Assembly (NCBI RefSeq): GCF_022637395.1
Contig: NZ_CP093337.1
Coordinates: forward strand, 1,348,001 to 1,412,000
Direction: 5' to 3'
Length of the DNA stretch: 64,000 nucleotides
From: Shinella sp. H4-D48
Lineage (GTDB): Bacteria > Pseudomonadota > Alphaproteobacteria > Rhizobiales > Rhizobiaceae
A program made the translations under genes and the position numbers. Under the pieces are notes generated by a model, which worked only from the letters and a program-made list of their open reading frames with translations, did not search any database and had not been told where the DNA came from. Positions 40,770 to 50,582 of this stretch are shown piece after piece (the first letter of the stretch is position 1; each line of letters begins with the position of its first letter).

Positions 40770-42506
40770 ATGATCGTTGATGAACTGGTCGCTATCCTTG
40801 GCTATGAGGTCAAAGGGCAAGACAAACTACGTTCGTTCACGCAGTCGATAGATGATGCCGCTCGGCGTCTCGCTACCTTCGCTGTTGCGGCTGGAACGGT
40901 TGCGGCTGCGGCTGCGGCGGCGCTCGGCAAGTCGGTCATTTCCACAACGGCGAAGTTCGAGAGCTTCCAGGCCACGCTTGAGACCGTAGAAGGCAGCGCC
41001 GAAAAGGCTCGTGCGTCCCTCGACTGGATCAGCGACTTCGCGAAGAAGACACCGTATGAGGTCGAGGAACTGACCTCTGCCTTCGTCAAGCTCCGGGCCT
41101 ACGGCATGGACCCGACGAACGGGCTCATGGAGGATCTTGGCAACGCTTCATCGGCCATGGGCAAGCGGCTGATTGATGCCGTCGAGATGATCGCAGATGC
41201 GTCCACCGGTGAGTTCGAGCGACTGAAAGAGTTCGGTATCCGCGCCAGCCAGGCCGGTGATCAGGTGACGTTCTCGTGGACAGAGAACGGCAAGACCCTC
41301 ACCAAGACGACGAAGAAGACCGGCGAGGAGATCACGAAGTTCATTCAGGATCGTTTCGGCCAGCGTTTCTCCGGCGCTATGGTTCGACAGTCGAAGACCT
41401 GGAACGGGATGATTTCGAACCTGTCCGATACATGGACGGACTTTCAGCGCCGGATCGGCGAGGCGGGGTTCTTCGATGCCGTCAAAGGGCAGCTGGGCCG
41501 CGCCATCAACTTCCTCAACCAGTTGGACCTTGATGGGACGCTTGATCGGTGGGCCAAGTCGTGGTCGGCAACCTTCGTCTGGATCACTGATGCCATCGCC
41601 CGCTTCGGTTGGCGTATGGCTGCCCACTGGGGCACGATCGCGGAGTTGATCGAGGAACATAAGGGCACTTGGGAGTGGCTAAAGGGCATCCTTGTTGCCA
41701 TCGCAATCCGCTTGTGGCCGGTAGGCGCTGCGTTTTTCGCACTTGCGCTGATCATCGATGACTTTCTCGGGTACCTGCGAGGCGGGAAGTCGGTAATCGG
41801 TGACTTTATCGATGCGCTCGCTGAGTTCCTCGGCGCGGATCCAGAGAAGGTCGCGGACGTTCTCGGGAAAATCGCGACGGCCGCGGGCGGCTTGCTTGCG
41901 GGCGCTATTGCACTTGGTTTCTTCGCAAGTTCCGTCCGCAGTCTCGCTACTGCGCTTGGCTTGATGGGTGGCGCGTCAGCCGCAAAGGGTGCCGCTGCGA
42001 TTGGATCTGTCGGGAAGAAGATGGGTGGAAGGGGTTTCGGCTTCGGGACTGCCCTCAGCCTCTTCAACGCATGGGACATGATCGCTGGGGTGCCAGATTC
42101 AAAGGATGGCGTGGAAAACCTCATCAAGTCAAATCAGCGAAGGAACGCCGCATTCAACGCGAAGCATGACAAGAGTTCATGGCTTCCGAAGAATTGGTTT
42201 GGGTCCGATGCGAATGCAGGCCACCCATACATGCAGGATAACGGCGACGGAGGGCGCGCAGCTTCGCTCGATGCATTCCTCAACTTCAAGGGGAACATGG
42301 ATAAGATGGGCGCCGCCGCCGGAACTGTGGTGAATGACAGTTCTGATAGGTCGATCAACGTCAAGGCAACCGCCACCGTCTCCGTTAATGACGTGAATCA
42401 AGCTGCGTCGTCTGCAGGCGCGGGAGTGGAGAATGCCGTTCGCAACGCGCTTAACGGGAGCGGCGCAGCCCGGGCCTCCCGCTTCGAGAAGGATGATGCG
42501 TTCTGA
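40770..42506 (+). CDS. Tail tape measure protein
   Basis: The 578-residue protein has the N-terminal tape-measure pattern (VAILGYEVKGQDKLRSFTQSIDDAARRL, then AAAAAALGKSVISTTAKFESF and ATLETVEGSAEKARASLDWISDFAKKTP) with central hydrophobic segments (about residues 310-340 and 385-420). CAGGAG precedes the ATG at 40770. Its length predicts a fairly short tail, since tape length sets tail length. Confidence 0.9.
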   Translation: MIVDELVAILGYEVKGQDKLRSFTQSIDDAARRLATFAVAAGTVAAAAAAALGKSVISTTAKFESFQATLETVEGSAEKARASLDWISDFAKKTPYEVEELTSAFVKLRAYGMDPTNGLMEDLGNASSAMGKRLIDAVEMIADASTGEFERLKEFGIRASQAGDQVTFSWTENGKTLTKTTKKTGEEITKFIQDRFGQRFSGAMVRQSKTWNGMISNLSDTWTDFQRRIGEAGFFDAVKGQLGRAINFLNQLDLDGTLDRWAKSWSATFVWITDAIARFGWRMAAHWGTIAELIEEHKGTWEWLKGILVAIAIRLWPVGAAFFALALIIDDFLGYLRGGKSVIGDFIDALAEFLGADPEKVADVLGKIATAAGGLLAGAIALGFFASSVRSLATALGLMGGASAAKGAAAIGSVGKKMGGRGFGFGTALSLFNAWDMIAGVPDSKDGVENLIKSNQRRNAAFNAKHDKSSWLPKNWFGSDANAGHPYMQDNGDGGRAASLDAFLNFKGNMDKMGAAAGTVVNDSSDRSINVKATATVSVNDVNQAASSAGAGVENAVRNALNGSGAARASRFEKDDAF

Positions 42507-43090
42507 TGTCTTCCATCATCGCCTTTTCAACCAGCATCGGCCCGGTGCCGCTCGACTGCGTGATGTCCGAGAAGCCCAGCTCCGAACTGGACATCACCGA
42601 GATCGCCATCGAGACGGGAGCCAAGATCACCGACCATGCGGTCGTGATGCCGAAGAAGGTCGGACTGGAGGTCGCAAGCGGAAATGCCGCCGCCACCTTC
42701 GCCGCTCTCGTGGCGTTTCAGGAATCGCGCGTGCCATTCACGCTGGTCACGGGGCTGAAGGTGTTCAGCAACATGCTCGTGAAGGGGATCTATCCCGAGC
42801 GGGATGCCGGTTTCTCTTCCGTCTTCCGGGGCAGGGTCGAATTGCAAGAGGTAATCATCGTCGGGACGGCTTACGCGGCCGATCCGGGCGGCGACAACAG
42901 CGAGCGCGGGAAGCCCGGCGGGAAGAAGAGCACGCGGGCAGCACCGGCCACCTCCGAACGGGCCAAGGGCGGGGCGGCGGGCGGCGCAACGCCGGATCGT
43001 GCATCTCAAACCGAAATGCGGGGTGACGCTGGCGTGCAGTCAGCCATGCCGGCCGACCGATCCTACCTTTCGAGCCTACTAGGTGACTGA
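42506..43090 (+). CDS. Baseplate protein, Dit-like
   Basis: The 194-residue protein has a beta-rich N-terminal domain (LDCVMSEKPSSELDITEIAIETGAKITDHAV, FQESRVPFTLVTGLKVFSNMLV) like the Dit-type baseplate family that encircles the tube end, then a low-complexity Gly/Ala/Arg tail. It follows the tape measure with a 1-bp overlap. Confidence 0.8.
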   Translation: MSSIIAFSTSIGPVPLDCVMSEKPSSELDITEIAIETGAKITDHAVVMPKKVGLEVASGNAAATFAALVAFQESRVPFTLVTGLKVFSNMLVKGIYPERDAGFSSVFRGRVELQEVIIVGTAYAADPGGDNSERGKPGGKKSTRAAPATSERAKGGAAGGATPDRASQTEMRGDAGVQSAMPADRSYLSSLLGD

Positions 43091-43404
43091 TGGAAGTCTT
43101 TCGCATTATCGACGCCGCCGATCAGCAATTCGGCACGATCATCAACGGGCGGCGGGTGACGATCCGGCTGAGGTATAACCCGACGTCGGAGCGTTGGAGC
43201 TTTGATCTTGCAATTGACGACCTGCCGGTTCTGCAAGGCCGGCGTATCGTGACGGGCGTCGATCTGCTGGCGCCGTTCAATCTCGGCCTCGGCGTCATCT
43301 TCGCCGCTGCTGTCACGCCGGGCGCGGTTGCGGATCGTCAGGCGCTGCCGGCCGGCACTGTGAGGCTCTTCCACGCCTCTGATGCGGAATTGGCGGCGGC
43401 CTGA
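43090..43404 (+). CDS. Baseplate plug protein
   Basis: The 104-residue protein (MEVFRIIDAADQQFGTIING) has RRVTIRLRYNPTSERWSFDLAIDD and GRRIVTGVDLLAPFNLGLG, the pattern of the small baseplate plug family of contractile phages. It lies between Dit-like and hub genes with 1-bp overlaps. Confidence 0.8.
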   Translation: MEVFRIIDAADQQFGTIINGRRVTIRLRYNPTSERWSFDLAIDDLPVLQGRRIVTGVDLLAPFNLGLGVIFAAAVTPGAVADRQALPAGTVRLFHASDAELAAA

Positions 43405-44288
43405 TGCTTCAATACCTTCGAAAGGTCAGGGCCTCGTTCAACGGCGGCCTGGTCATCAATCCCGGCCCGGTCTCGACACATGAGATCAAGATCGAGTTCT
43501 CCATCAGCAAGGGCATATCGTCGTCGCCGAACTCGGCGGAGATCAAGCTCTACAATCTCGCCGAGACCACCCGTAACGGGATGGGCAAGGAGTTCGACGC
43601 CATCACGCTAGAGGCCGGCTATATGCCTCCGGGCGAGACCGGCAATGTCGGGATCATCTTCAAGGGCGCCGTTCGCGACGTCGAGCACAAGCGCGAGGGG
43701 ACGAACATCGTCACCACGATCGGCTGCGGGGATGGCGATGCAGCCTTCCGCCGGGCGACGATCAGCAAGAGTTATCCGGCCGGAACGCCCGTCAAGGACG
43801 TGATCGACGATATCGCGAAGCAGATGGAGGCCAAGGGTCTCAGCCGCGGCGAGTTCAAGTATCCAGAGGCACTGGAGGGCAAGACGTTCAAGCGTCCCTA
43901 TGCGGCTTGTGGCTCCTGCGTGCGCGAGCTCGACACAATCGGCCGGGGCAATGGCTTCTACTGGTCGAGCCAGAACGAAACGCTCGAACTGGTCCCGAGT
44001 GACGGATTTGTCGGCACGGTGGCGCTCATCACCCCAGAAACGGGCATGATCGGCACGCCGGCCATCACCGACAACGGCGTGCGCGTCTCGGCCCTCCTGA
44101 ACCCGGAAATCCGCCCAAACAGGCGCGTACAGATCAAGAGCCAAACACTCGAAATGAACGCGGCCGATGGGATGTATCGGGTCTCGGAGTGCACCTACTC
44201 CGGCGATAACTACACGGGTGAGTTCAAGATCGACATTACCGGCGAGGCGATCAAGGGCGGGCGTGTGGACGAGGGGATCAAACGCTGA
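43404..44288 (+). CDS. Baseplate hub protein
   Basis: The 294-residue protein has the hub pattern: STHEIKIEFSISKGISSSPNSAEIKLYNL, DVEHKREGTNIVTTIGCGDGD, ELDTIGRGNGFYWSSQNETLELVP, then RRVQIKSQTLEMNAADGMYRV. Hubs of this type (gp27/gpD-like) carry the spike and form the end of the tube. Confidence 0.86.
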   Translation: MLQYLRKVRASFNGGLVINPGPVSTHEIKIEFSISKGISSSPNSAEIKLYNLAETTRNGMGKEFDAITLEAGYMPPGETGNVGIIFKGAVRDVEHKREGTNIVTTIGCGDGDAAFRRATISKSYPAGTPVKDVIDDIAKQMEAKGLSRGEFKYPEALEGKTFKRPYAACGSCVRELDTIGRGNGFYWSSQNETLELVPSDGFVGTVALITPETGMIGTPAITDNGVRVSALLNPEIRPNRRVQIKSQTLEMNAADGMYRVSECTYSGDNYTGEFKIDITGEAIKGGRVDEGIKR

Positions 44289-44947
44289 TGGTTGGCCTGC
44301 TCGGAAAGACTACGAACCTCTCGCGCGACATCACGGGCCAGCAGGCGCAGGCCGAACGAGACAGCATGTGGGGCCCGATCCCTGGCGAGGTTTTGTCGTT
44401 CGATGCCTCCAAGGGCACCGCAACCGTTCGGCCGCTCTACAAGCCGCTGCACAACGGCCAGAAGGTCGACATGCCGGACCTTTACGAGGTACCGATCGAT
44501 CAGCCTCGCACGAACGGCATGGGTATGACGTTTCCGGTTGCCGCCGGCACGCGGGTAATGCTCGCGCCCCAGATGCGGGCGATGGATGACTATGAAGAGG
44601 GGGGTGACGGTGGCGCATATGACGCCAGGTCCTACCACCTCTCCACAATGCGGGCCTCTCTAGCCGGTGGCGACAGCCTCGCAGCCCCACTTGAGAACGC
44701 CGACCCCGACAACTTCCACCTGAGGTTCAACACGTCGGGCTCGTTCGGGATGAAGGGGTCGCCGGACGGCAAGTTCCAGCTCAACGGGGCCGAAGGTAAC
44801 CTCTTCGATATCCTCGCGCAGGTGGTTGAACTGCTCGGCAATGAGACGACGACGGTTTCGGGCGGCTCATCATCCGGCATCTGGCCGCTCTCGCATCAAA
44901 GTCAATTCGCGGTGCTCGCCGCCAAGCTTCGGGCGATGGTCCTATGA
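44288..44947 (+). CDS. Membrane-puncturing spike protein (Gp138-like)
   Basis: The 219-residue protein has an OB-like N-terminal domain (WGPIPGEVLSFDASKGTATVRPLYKP, DLYEVPIDQPRT, FPVAAGTRVMLAPQMRAMDDY) and a Gly-rich repeat-like C-terminus (LRFNTSGSFGMKGSPDGKFQLNG) as in Gp138/gpV spikes. It pierces the outer membrane. Confidence 0.86.
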   Translation: MVGLLGKTTNLSRDITGQQAQAERDSMWGPIPGEVLSFDASKGTATVRPLYKPLHNGQKVDMPDLYEVPIDQPRTNGMGMTFPVAAGTRVMLAPQMRAMDDYEEGGDGGAYDARSYHLSTMRASLAGGDSLAAPLENADPDNFHLRFNTSGSFGMKGSPDGKFQLNGAEGNLFDILAQVVELLGNETTTVSGGSSSGIWPLSHQSQFAVLAAKLRAMVL

Positions 44948-45309
44948 CAGCAGTTCGCATCGGCCTCGCGATCGACGAGGCAACAAACGACCTGTTCCTC
45001 CGCACCGACGGCAGCCTCGCGGTTGTGACGGATGCGGAAGCGGTCGGCCAGCACGGGCGCCAGCGCCTCCAGACCTATTCCGGCGAGTGGTTCCTTGACA
45101 CGACATGCGGCGTCCCGTGGCTCGATCAGATCCTTGGCAAGGGATACGACCCCGCGCTCGCCGAAAGCGTCGTAAAGGCCGAACTGCTCGATACTGACGG
45201 CATCGAGGAAATCACGTCGTTTTCCGTCGCCTTCGACCGGCCGACGCGGGGCCTGATCATCCGCGGCATCAATGTTCTGACCATGTTCGATGAAGAGGTG
45301 GCCCTATGA
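44944..45309 (+). CDS. Baseplate wedge protein, gp25/W-like
   Basis: The 121-residue protein contains VTDAEAVGQHGRQRLQTYSGEWFLDTTCGVPWLDQILGKGYD, the layout of DUF2634/gp25-like wedge proteins that start sheath assembly. It overlaps its neighbours by 4 bp. Confidence 0.87.
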   Translation: MTAVRIGLAIDEATNDLFLRTDGSLAVVTDAEAVGQHGRQRLQTYSGEWFLDTTCGVPWLDQILGKGYDPALAESVVKAELLDTDGIEEITSFSVAFDRPTRGLIIRGINVLTMFDEEVAL

Positions 45310-46199
45310 CCGATTATGGTGTGGTCCCGACTGGCTTCTCGCGGAAGCCGCTGACGACGACGCTTGCTGAGGTCGAGGCCGCCCTCATCACCGAGTTTGG
45401 GCCCGGCGTTATCCAAACGGCGCAGTCCCCCTTGGGCCAGATCAATGCTATCTTCGCGGAGGCAATCACCAAGGCGTGGGAACTGTCCGAGGACATTTAT
45501 CAGTCCCTCGACCCCGACCAAGCCGAAGGCATCCGCCTTGACATTCTCGGCCGCGTGCGGCGCATCGCTCGTGGGGTAGGGCAGTCGGACGACAGTTTCC
45601 GCCGCACGATCACGAACGAGGGGCAGGCTCGTATCGACCTGCAGGACATCAGCCGAGCAATCGCGGCGCTTGGCGGCGTAACCTATTCGCATGTGTGGGT
45701 GAACGACACAGGTGCCCTCGACGAAAACCTCATGCCTCCCGGCTCGCTCTGCATTGCCGTGACGGGCGGGGATGATGACGAAATTGCCGCCGCCATCCGG
45801 CAATACGTCGTTCCCGGCGTCACGATGTATGGCTCCACTGCGATCGAAAGCCTCGTCGATGGCTATTGCCGGACGTTCCGCGTCCTGCGTCCCATCGACG
45901 TTCCCGTTGAGCTTGTGGTGAAAGTCCGCACGTTCCGCGACGGCATGGGCTGCCCGCCACCGTCAGCGACAGCCATCAAGGCGGCGCTCCTCCAGGGGCT
46001 TTATCTGCTGAATGGCGATGACGTGACGTTCTACCGAATCCGATCGATCATTGAGAATGCATTCTCGAACGTCGAGGTGATCGCCATCAACGGGAGTCGC
46101 GACGGCATCGACCAATCCGACAACGCGGACGTCGTGATCGGTTTCATCGAGCGCGCCTCGCTCGCGCCGGCCGATGTCTTGATTACTCCGGTGGCATGA
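45306..46199 (+). CDS. Baseplate J-like protein
   Basis: The 297-residue protein has the gpJ/gp47 pattern: GFSRKPLTTTLAEVEAALI, AEGIRLDILGRVRRIARGVGQSDDSFRRTI and the C-terminal LYLLNGDDVTFYRIRSIIEN. It is a structural wedge component. Coupled by 4 bp on both sides. Confidence 0.9.
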   Translation: MTDYGVVPTGFSRKPLTTTLAEVEAALITEFGPGVIQTAQSPLGQINAIFAEAITKAWELSEDIYQSLDPDQAEGIRLDILGRVRRIARGVGQSDDSFRRTITNEGQARIDLQDISRAIAALGGVTYSHVWVNDTGALDENLMPPGSLCIAVTGGDDDEIAAAIRQYVVPGVTMYGSTAIESLVDGYCRTFRVLRPIDVPVELVVKVRTFRDGMGCPPPSATAIKAALLQGLYLLNGDDVTFYRIRSIIENAFSNVEVIAINGSRDGIDQSDNADVVIGFIERASLAPADVLITPVA

Positions 46200-46993
46200 T
46201 GGGCTGCATCGATCAAGACACCTTCGTTGAGGCTGGCGTTGACCATGTCCTGACCCAGTATCGCGAGAGCGCCAAGCTCTTGCATATGATCAGGACTTAT
46301 CTCCGTCAGGTCTGGCAGGCCCAGCAGGCGATCTGCGATCTGCCTTCCTTCTTCGATCTGAACACCGCCACGGGTGACCAACTGTCCATCATCGGGAAAT
46401 GGATGGGTTTCCCTCGCTGCCATTGCGTTTGCGATGTACAGCCCGTGTTTGGGTTCGCCTGCGATGTCCAACTCCCCGGCGCCCGTCCGATCGTCGGGTT
46501 CTGCGAGGGCGGCGTCTGGCTGAACTGCGGTGAGGATGGCGTTTCCGAGATCTGCATCACGGATGATGAGGTCTATCGCAGTCTGCTCATCGCTCGATCC
46601 TACCAGTTCCAGGCACGGTATAGCTGGGCGGACCTCACAGACGCCCTGCAAGCCATATTCGGCCCTCAGGCGCGTATCATGGACGCCGGGCATGGTCAGG
46701 TGGTGTTCGCCCCTTTCCGCGCTCTCACGGACCTTGAAACAGCCATCCTCCAAGTCATTCCCCGCGCCCTTCCGATCGCGCCAGGTATCTCAACGCGGTG
46801 GCACTTCGGCACCTTCGAATTTGGGGCCGGGTGGGGTGGCTTCTGCGAAGAGTGGGAGCCGAATGGGCTGCCGCTCATGACAGAGGATGGCATCTCGCTC
46901 GTCACCGAAGACGGGCAAGAGATCATGACCGGCCCGCTGTTTCGAGACGCTGACTGGCTCTGCCGACAAGACATCAAACCATATTCCTGCTGA
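46196..46993 (+). CDS. DUF2612 baseplate/tail protein
   Basis: The 265-residue protein has LPSFFDLNTATGDQLSIIGKWMGFPR and a duplicated variable middle with several Cys (CHCVCDVQPVFGFACDVQ), as in DUF2612 proteins, which take the place of tail protein I. It bridges wedge and fibres. Confidence 0.87.
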   Translation: MMGCIDQDTFVEAGVDHVLTQYRESAKLLHMIRTYLRQVWQAQQAICDLPSFFDLNTATGDQLSIIGKWMGFPRCHCVCDVQPVFGFACDVQLPGARPIVGFCEGGVWLNCGEDGVSEICITDDEVYRSLLIARSYQFQARYSWADLTDALQAIFGPQARIMDAGHGQVVFAPFRALTDLETAILQVIPRALPIAPGISTRWHFGTFEFGAGWGGFCEEWEPNGLPLMTEDGISLVTEDGQEIMTGPLFRDADWLCRQDIKPYSC

Positions 46994-47009
46994 TTGAAAG
47001 GGAAGCCCC

Positions 47010-47912
47010 ATGGCTGATTTCACCCCTCCGTTCTCTTCGGTGGGCGGTGTAAACCGTTCGCCCTCAGTCGATGAGCAAGCCGATGGCTTCACTTGCGGCC
47101 CGGCTGATCTCACGCTTTTCAACCGGCTTTTCGGTCGCATTGAGGCCGAACTCAAGGCCATCCAAGATGAAGGTGGCATCGCCGGGACCGAGGAGGATGA
47201 CACGACAGTCCTACAGGCAATTCAAGCGATGATCGCTGCAGCAACAGGCGGCGGTGACACCTCGCAGTTTGTCCTCTTCAGCCAGGCACAGGCACGCCTT
47301 CCGATCTTCCCCGAGGTGACGACGAACAACGGCGTGATTGCCGTGACCGATCTCGGCACGGGTAACATCCGCATTCCGGCCTCTGCGACCATCCTACATC
47401 GCGGCATTCGCACGTATACGACCGTGCAGACGGATCTCGCCACGGTCTTGAGCAAGATGTATCACCTCCGCTGGAGCCCCACAGGCGGCTTCGTGCTCAA
47501 GGATCTGGCCGACACTGGCTATAACCCGACCGTCGCCGCAGAGAGCAACGCCGCATTCGACAGCACGCATGACGATATGCTGGTCGCACGCATCCAGACC
47601 AACTCCTCGAACGTGCCGACAATTACGAACCTGACGAACAAGAACACGCTTCGGGCTCAAGTCGTCACGTCTAACTTCGGGTTCCCGCAGACCGGCAATG
47701 GAGCCACGACCTCGGTATCCTTCCCGGCACTCAACTGGTCTCGATCCCCGACCCCGATCGTCACATGGGACATGAAGAGCTTCAATCAATCATTCTCTGA
47801 TGCGGATGAGAGCATTACTTTGACCACTACCCGTTACGGCGTGTTGGCCTCTGTCATGCTCGATTTTGGCGACAGTGCAAACAACGTGCTTCGTCTCACG
47901 GCATTGGCTTGA
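47010..47912 (+). CDS. Tail fibre-like protein
   Basis: The 300-residue protein (MADFTPPFSSVGGVNRSPS) has a helical baseplate-docking N-terminus and a beta-rich Ser/Thr/Asn-rich distal part (NSSNVPTITNLTNKNTLRA, VSFPALNWSRSPTPIV). Position after DUF2612 and composition indicate a fibre or receptor-binding protein. Confidence 0.78.
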   Translation: MADFTPPFSSVGGVNRSPSVDEQADGFTCGPADLTLFNRLFGRIEAELKAIQDEGGIAGTEEDDTTVLQAIQAMIAAATGGGDTSQFVLFSQAQARLPIFPEVTTNNGVIAVTDLGTGNIRIPASATILHRGIRTYTTVQTDLATVLSKMYHLRWSPTGGFVLKDLADTGYNPTVAAESNAAFDSTHDDMLVARIQTNSSNVPTITNLTNKNTLRAQVVTSNFGFPQTGNGATTSVSFPALNWSRSPTPIVTWDMKSFNQSFSDADESITLTTTRYGVLASVMLDFGDSANNVLRLTALA

Positions 47913-47924
47913 TCGGGGATCGTT

Positions 47925-48689
47925 ATGGGCATCAGAATTGACGCGCTAGACGCGACCGCAACGCCTTCAAGAGATCACGAACTGCCGGCCATGAAGGACG
48001 GCGCAACTGTACGCCTTTCTGTCGATCAAATGCTTGGACTTCTTGACGCCGGAGACATCCAGAGCGCCATATCTTCGTCACCGTCAGACAACACTTTCGA
48101 TGACACTGACGAATTGGTCTATCTGACCGACAGCGACACTAAGCGCGGCACTCTTACGGGCCTGCTGTCGTCCATATTCAAAACCGCAAGAACGATTGCC
48201 AATGCGCAGTTTGCCTCGGCAACGTTCAAGCTCTTCAACGCCGCAGGCACACCGAGAGCCCTGACGTTCAACACCACTGCGCTGACCGCTGACCGCGTTC
48301 TGACTATGCCAGACAGCAACGTGGCATTGGCAACGCCCATGTTCACGAAGGAATATGTCAGCTCTCCATTCGCTGTTGTCACCAATGGCACGTTTACGCT
48401 TACACATGGATTGGGCTCTGCGCCGAAGCTAGTGGCTGTTGAACTCGTTGTCGGCACTGCTTTTCTTGGTTTCGCCGTTGGGGACGTCATTCACATAGGC
48501 CTGTCCGGATCTGGGCAATGGGGTACGGGCAATACGGGTTATAACATTCGCTCCGTAGGCAGCACTGAGTTGAGAGGTCGTTTCAGCAACAACGCTGGCG
48601 GAGCCTTCATCATCGTCGACAACAATACGGGTGCCGCATCGACAGTGTCGAACTCCAACGTTCAGATGGTAGTGAGGGCTTGGGCATGA
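47925..48689 (+). CDS. Second tail fibre-like protein
   Basis: The 254-residue protein starts IRIDALDATATPSRDHELPAMKDG, a common short fibre N-terminus, then shows AGTPRALTFNTTALTADRVLTMPDSN, a beta-helical shaft repeat, and a globular end with H1-type features (THGLGSAPKLVAVELV, GYNIRSVGS). It may be the receptor-binding tip. Confidence 0.78.
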   Translation: MGIRIDALDATATPSRDHELPAMKDGATVRLSVDQMLGLLDAGDIQSAISSSPSDNTFDDTDELVYLTDSDTKRGTLTGLLSSIFKTARTIANAQFASATFKLFNAAGTPRALTFNTTALTADRVLTMPDSNVALATPMFTKEYVSSPFAVVTNGTFTLTHGLGSAPKLVAVELVVGTAFLGFAVGDVIHIGLSGSGQWGTGNTGYNIRSVGSTELRGRFSNNAGGAFIIVDNNTGAASTVSNSNVQMVVRAWA

Positions 48690-49150
48690 GTTCCATCAAG
48701 TACTATGTCGCCGAGAATGGTTCTTATTTGGGAAGCTGGGACACCAACCCACCATCTGGCTCAATTGAAGTGCCAAACCCGCCAGACGACGCCCGTCAAG
48801 TATGGGACATCGCGGCGGAAGAGTGGGGGGCTGTACCGGCTCCTGAACCGGTTCAGACTGAACCCGTCCGTGTTGCCTGCGCTCTTCGTGTCCCTGTCGT
48901 TGACGACGTAGTGCAGGTAATCGGCGGTTCGTATCGCGTAGCGGCGATGATGCTGATGGATACCGGCACCTTCCTCGCGATTTTGAGCGAGAACCTTGGC
49001 GAAACCGCGCCCTACCTCATCCCGAACAACGGCGTCAGCATCGAAATAACCGAGTGGGGCGGCGATTACGCCATGCTTGAAATCCGCGACCACGCTGGCG
49101 GCACTCTCATCACCCCGGCCTCTTTCGGCTTCTCCCTCTACAGCGTCTAA
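48686..49150 (+). CDS. Fibre-associated protein
   Basis: The 154-residue protein (MSSIKYYVAENGSYLGSWD) starts at the ATG at 48686 overlapping the fibre stop. The N-terminal half (PPSGSIEVPNPPDDARQVWD) is like tail-fibre assembly proteins. The second half is unassigned. A chaperone or fibre-tip role is inferred from position. Confidence 0.65.
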   Translation: MSSIKYYVAENGSYLGSWDTNPPSGSIEVPNPPDDARQVWDIAAEEWGAVPAPEPVQTEPVRVACALRVPVVDDVVQVIGGSYRVAAMMLMDTGTFLAILSENLGETAPYLIPNNGVSIEITEWGGDYAMLEIRDHAGGTLITPASFGFSLYSV

Positions 49151-49161
49151 AGGAAAAGGAA

Positions 49162-49449
49162 ATGGACATGAGCAAGCTTATTCTTGAACGCGCCTCTGTT
49201 CTGGAGGTCTGGACCTGCGTACCCGGCGCCGAAGGCATCACGATCCATCAGCGCCTGAAAAACGAACCAGGTGGGCCGGCCGGCCATAAGGTCTGGGTCT
49301 GGGACAGCATTCCGAGCGGGACGGTCATCGCCGCCGACTTCACCGATGGCATCGTGGTGCAGTCCACGGCATCTCTCACGCAGACGGCGGTGAATGCCTT
49401 CAAGGCCGCGCCGACGCACACGCCCACTGAAGTTCTTACCTACGCCTGA
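49162..49449 (+). CDS. Hypothetical late protein
   Basis: The 95-residue protein (MDMSKLILERASVLEVWTC) follows AAAGGA. It is mostly beta (GHKVWVWDSIPSGTVIAADF) and has no recognised family. It sits between fibres and endolysin. Confidence 0.7.
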   Translation: MDMSKLILERASVLEVWTCVPGAEGITIHQRLKNEPGGPAGHKVWVWDSIPSGTVIAADFTDGIVVQSTASLTQTAVNAFKAAPTHTPTEVLTYA

Positions 49450-49500
49450 CAAGGCCTCCCGGCCGGTTCACGGCCTAACCTCTCCCACAGGAAACTCACC

Positions 49501-50325
49501 ATGAACCGCTCCGCATTCTTTGCGTCGGCCCGCCAGCGCGCGTCCGGCGTTTTCGGCACGTCTATCAGCCTTTCACAGGTTGAAGGGACGGAAGCCATTC
49601 TTGACGAAGGCGAGCGCCGGGGCATACTCCTTGAGCAATTGGCCTACGTCCTCGCCACGGCCTACCACGAATCCGCTCATACGATGCAGGCCGTACGCGA
49701 GACGCTGGCGAAGACCGATGCCGGCGCCATCGCCGCGCTGGAGAAGGCGTGGAAGGCCGGCAAGCTGACATGGGTCAAGACCCCATACTGGCGCAGGGAC
49801 GCGGAAGGCAAGTCCTGGTTCGGCCGTGGTCTCGTCCAGATCACCCACAAGGAGAACTATCAGAGACTCGGTCTGCTTATTGGCGTCGATCTGGTGAAGG
49901 ACCCTTCGAAGGCGCTGGAGCTTTCCACGGCGGTCAATATCCTGTTCGTCGGCATGGAGCTTGGCAGCTTCACGAACAAGTCGCTCTCCGACTACATCAG
50001 CGACGGCCGGGCCGATTATGAGGGCGCTCGCCGGATCGTGAATGGCACGGACAAAGCCGCGCTGATCGCCGGCTATGCCAAGGCGTTCGAACGTGCGCTT
50101 GTGGCCGCCGGCTACAGCCCGAAAAAGCCTGCTTCTGGAATCGCCCCGAAACCCTCAGAACCCAGCGCCCCCAGCGCGAAAGAGACCGATTTGGGCACCA
50201 CCCCCGAAAGCAAGCCTGTCTCGCCGGGTGCCGTCGCAGGGGCCGGGATCATCGCGCTCATCGCAGCCGCCTGCGCCTATCTCTCCAACCTGCCGTGCTC
50301 CTGGTTCGGCTTCATGTGTGGGTGA
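49501..50325 (+). CDS. GH19-like endolysin with C-terminal membrane segment
   Basis: The 274-residue protein has a glycoside hydrolase 19/lysozyme-like domain: VLATAYHESAHTMQAVRE (catalytic Glu in YHESA, about residue 59), KSWFGRGLVQITHKENYQRLG and ALELSTAVNILFVGM. A Pro/Ser-rich linker leads to a hydrophobic segment (GAVAGAGIIALIAAACAYL, about residues 240-260). It degrades peptidoglycan. No N-terminal signal is present, so release depends on a holin. Confidence 0.9.
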   Translation: MNRSAFFASARQRASGVFGTSISLSQVEGTEAILDEGERRGILLEQLAYVLATAYHESAHTMQAVRETLAKTDAGAIAALEKAWKAGKLTWVKTPYWRRDAEGKSWFGRGLVQITHKENYQRLGLLIGVDLVKDPSKALELSTAVNILFVGMELGSFTNKSLSDYISDGRADYEGARRIVNGTDKAALIAGYAKAFERALVAAGYSPKKPASGIAPKPSEPSAPSAKETDLGTTPESKPVSPGAVAGAGIIALIAAACAYLSNLPCSWFGFMCG

Positions 50326-50330
50326 TCATC

Positions 50331-50582
50331 ATGAAAGCGCTTGTTTCGAAACTCGCCACGGCGCTTGCCCGCTGGCGCACATGGATCGTCAACGGTCTGC
50401 TGGCTCTCGCCGTCGTTTTACCCGAGATTGCCAACTCCCCCGAGATCCTTGCCATCGTCCCGCGCGAGTGGCAGCGCTGGTTTCTTGCCGGGGTGTTCCT
50501 GCTCAATATCTGGATGCGCCCCCGGCCGGCCGTGCTCGCAGGTGATCCGGAAGTGCAGGCCAAGAAGGTCGCGGCCAAATGA
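50331..50582 (+). CDS. Holin-like membrane protein
   Basis: The 83-residue protein (MKALVSKLATALARWRTW) has two membrane segments (about residues 18-36 and 53-68) and a basic end (KKVAAK). It is between endolysin and spanin genes, as expected for a holin. It overlaps the next gene by 4 bp. Confidence 0.75.
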   Translation: MKALVSKLATALARWRTWIVNGLLALAVVLPEIANSPEILAIVPREWQRWFLAGVFLLNIWMRPRPAVLAGDPEVQAKKVAAK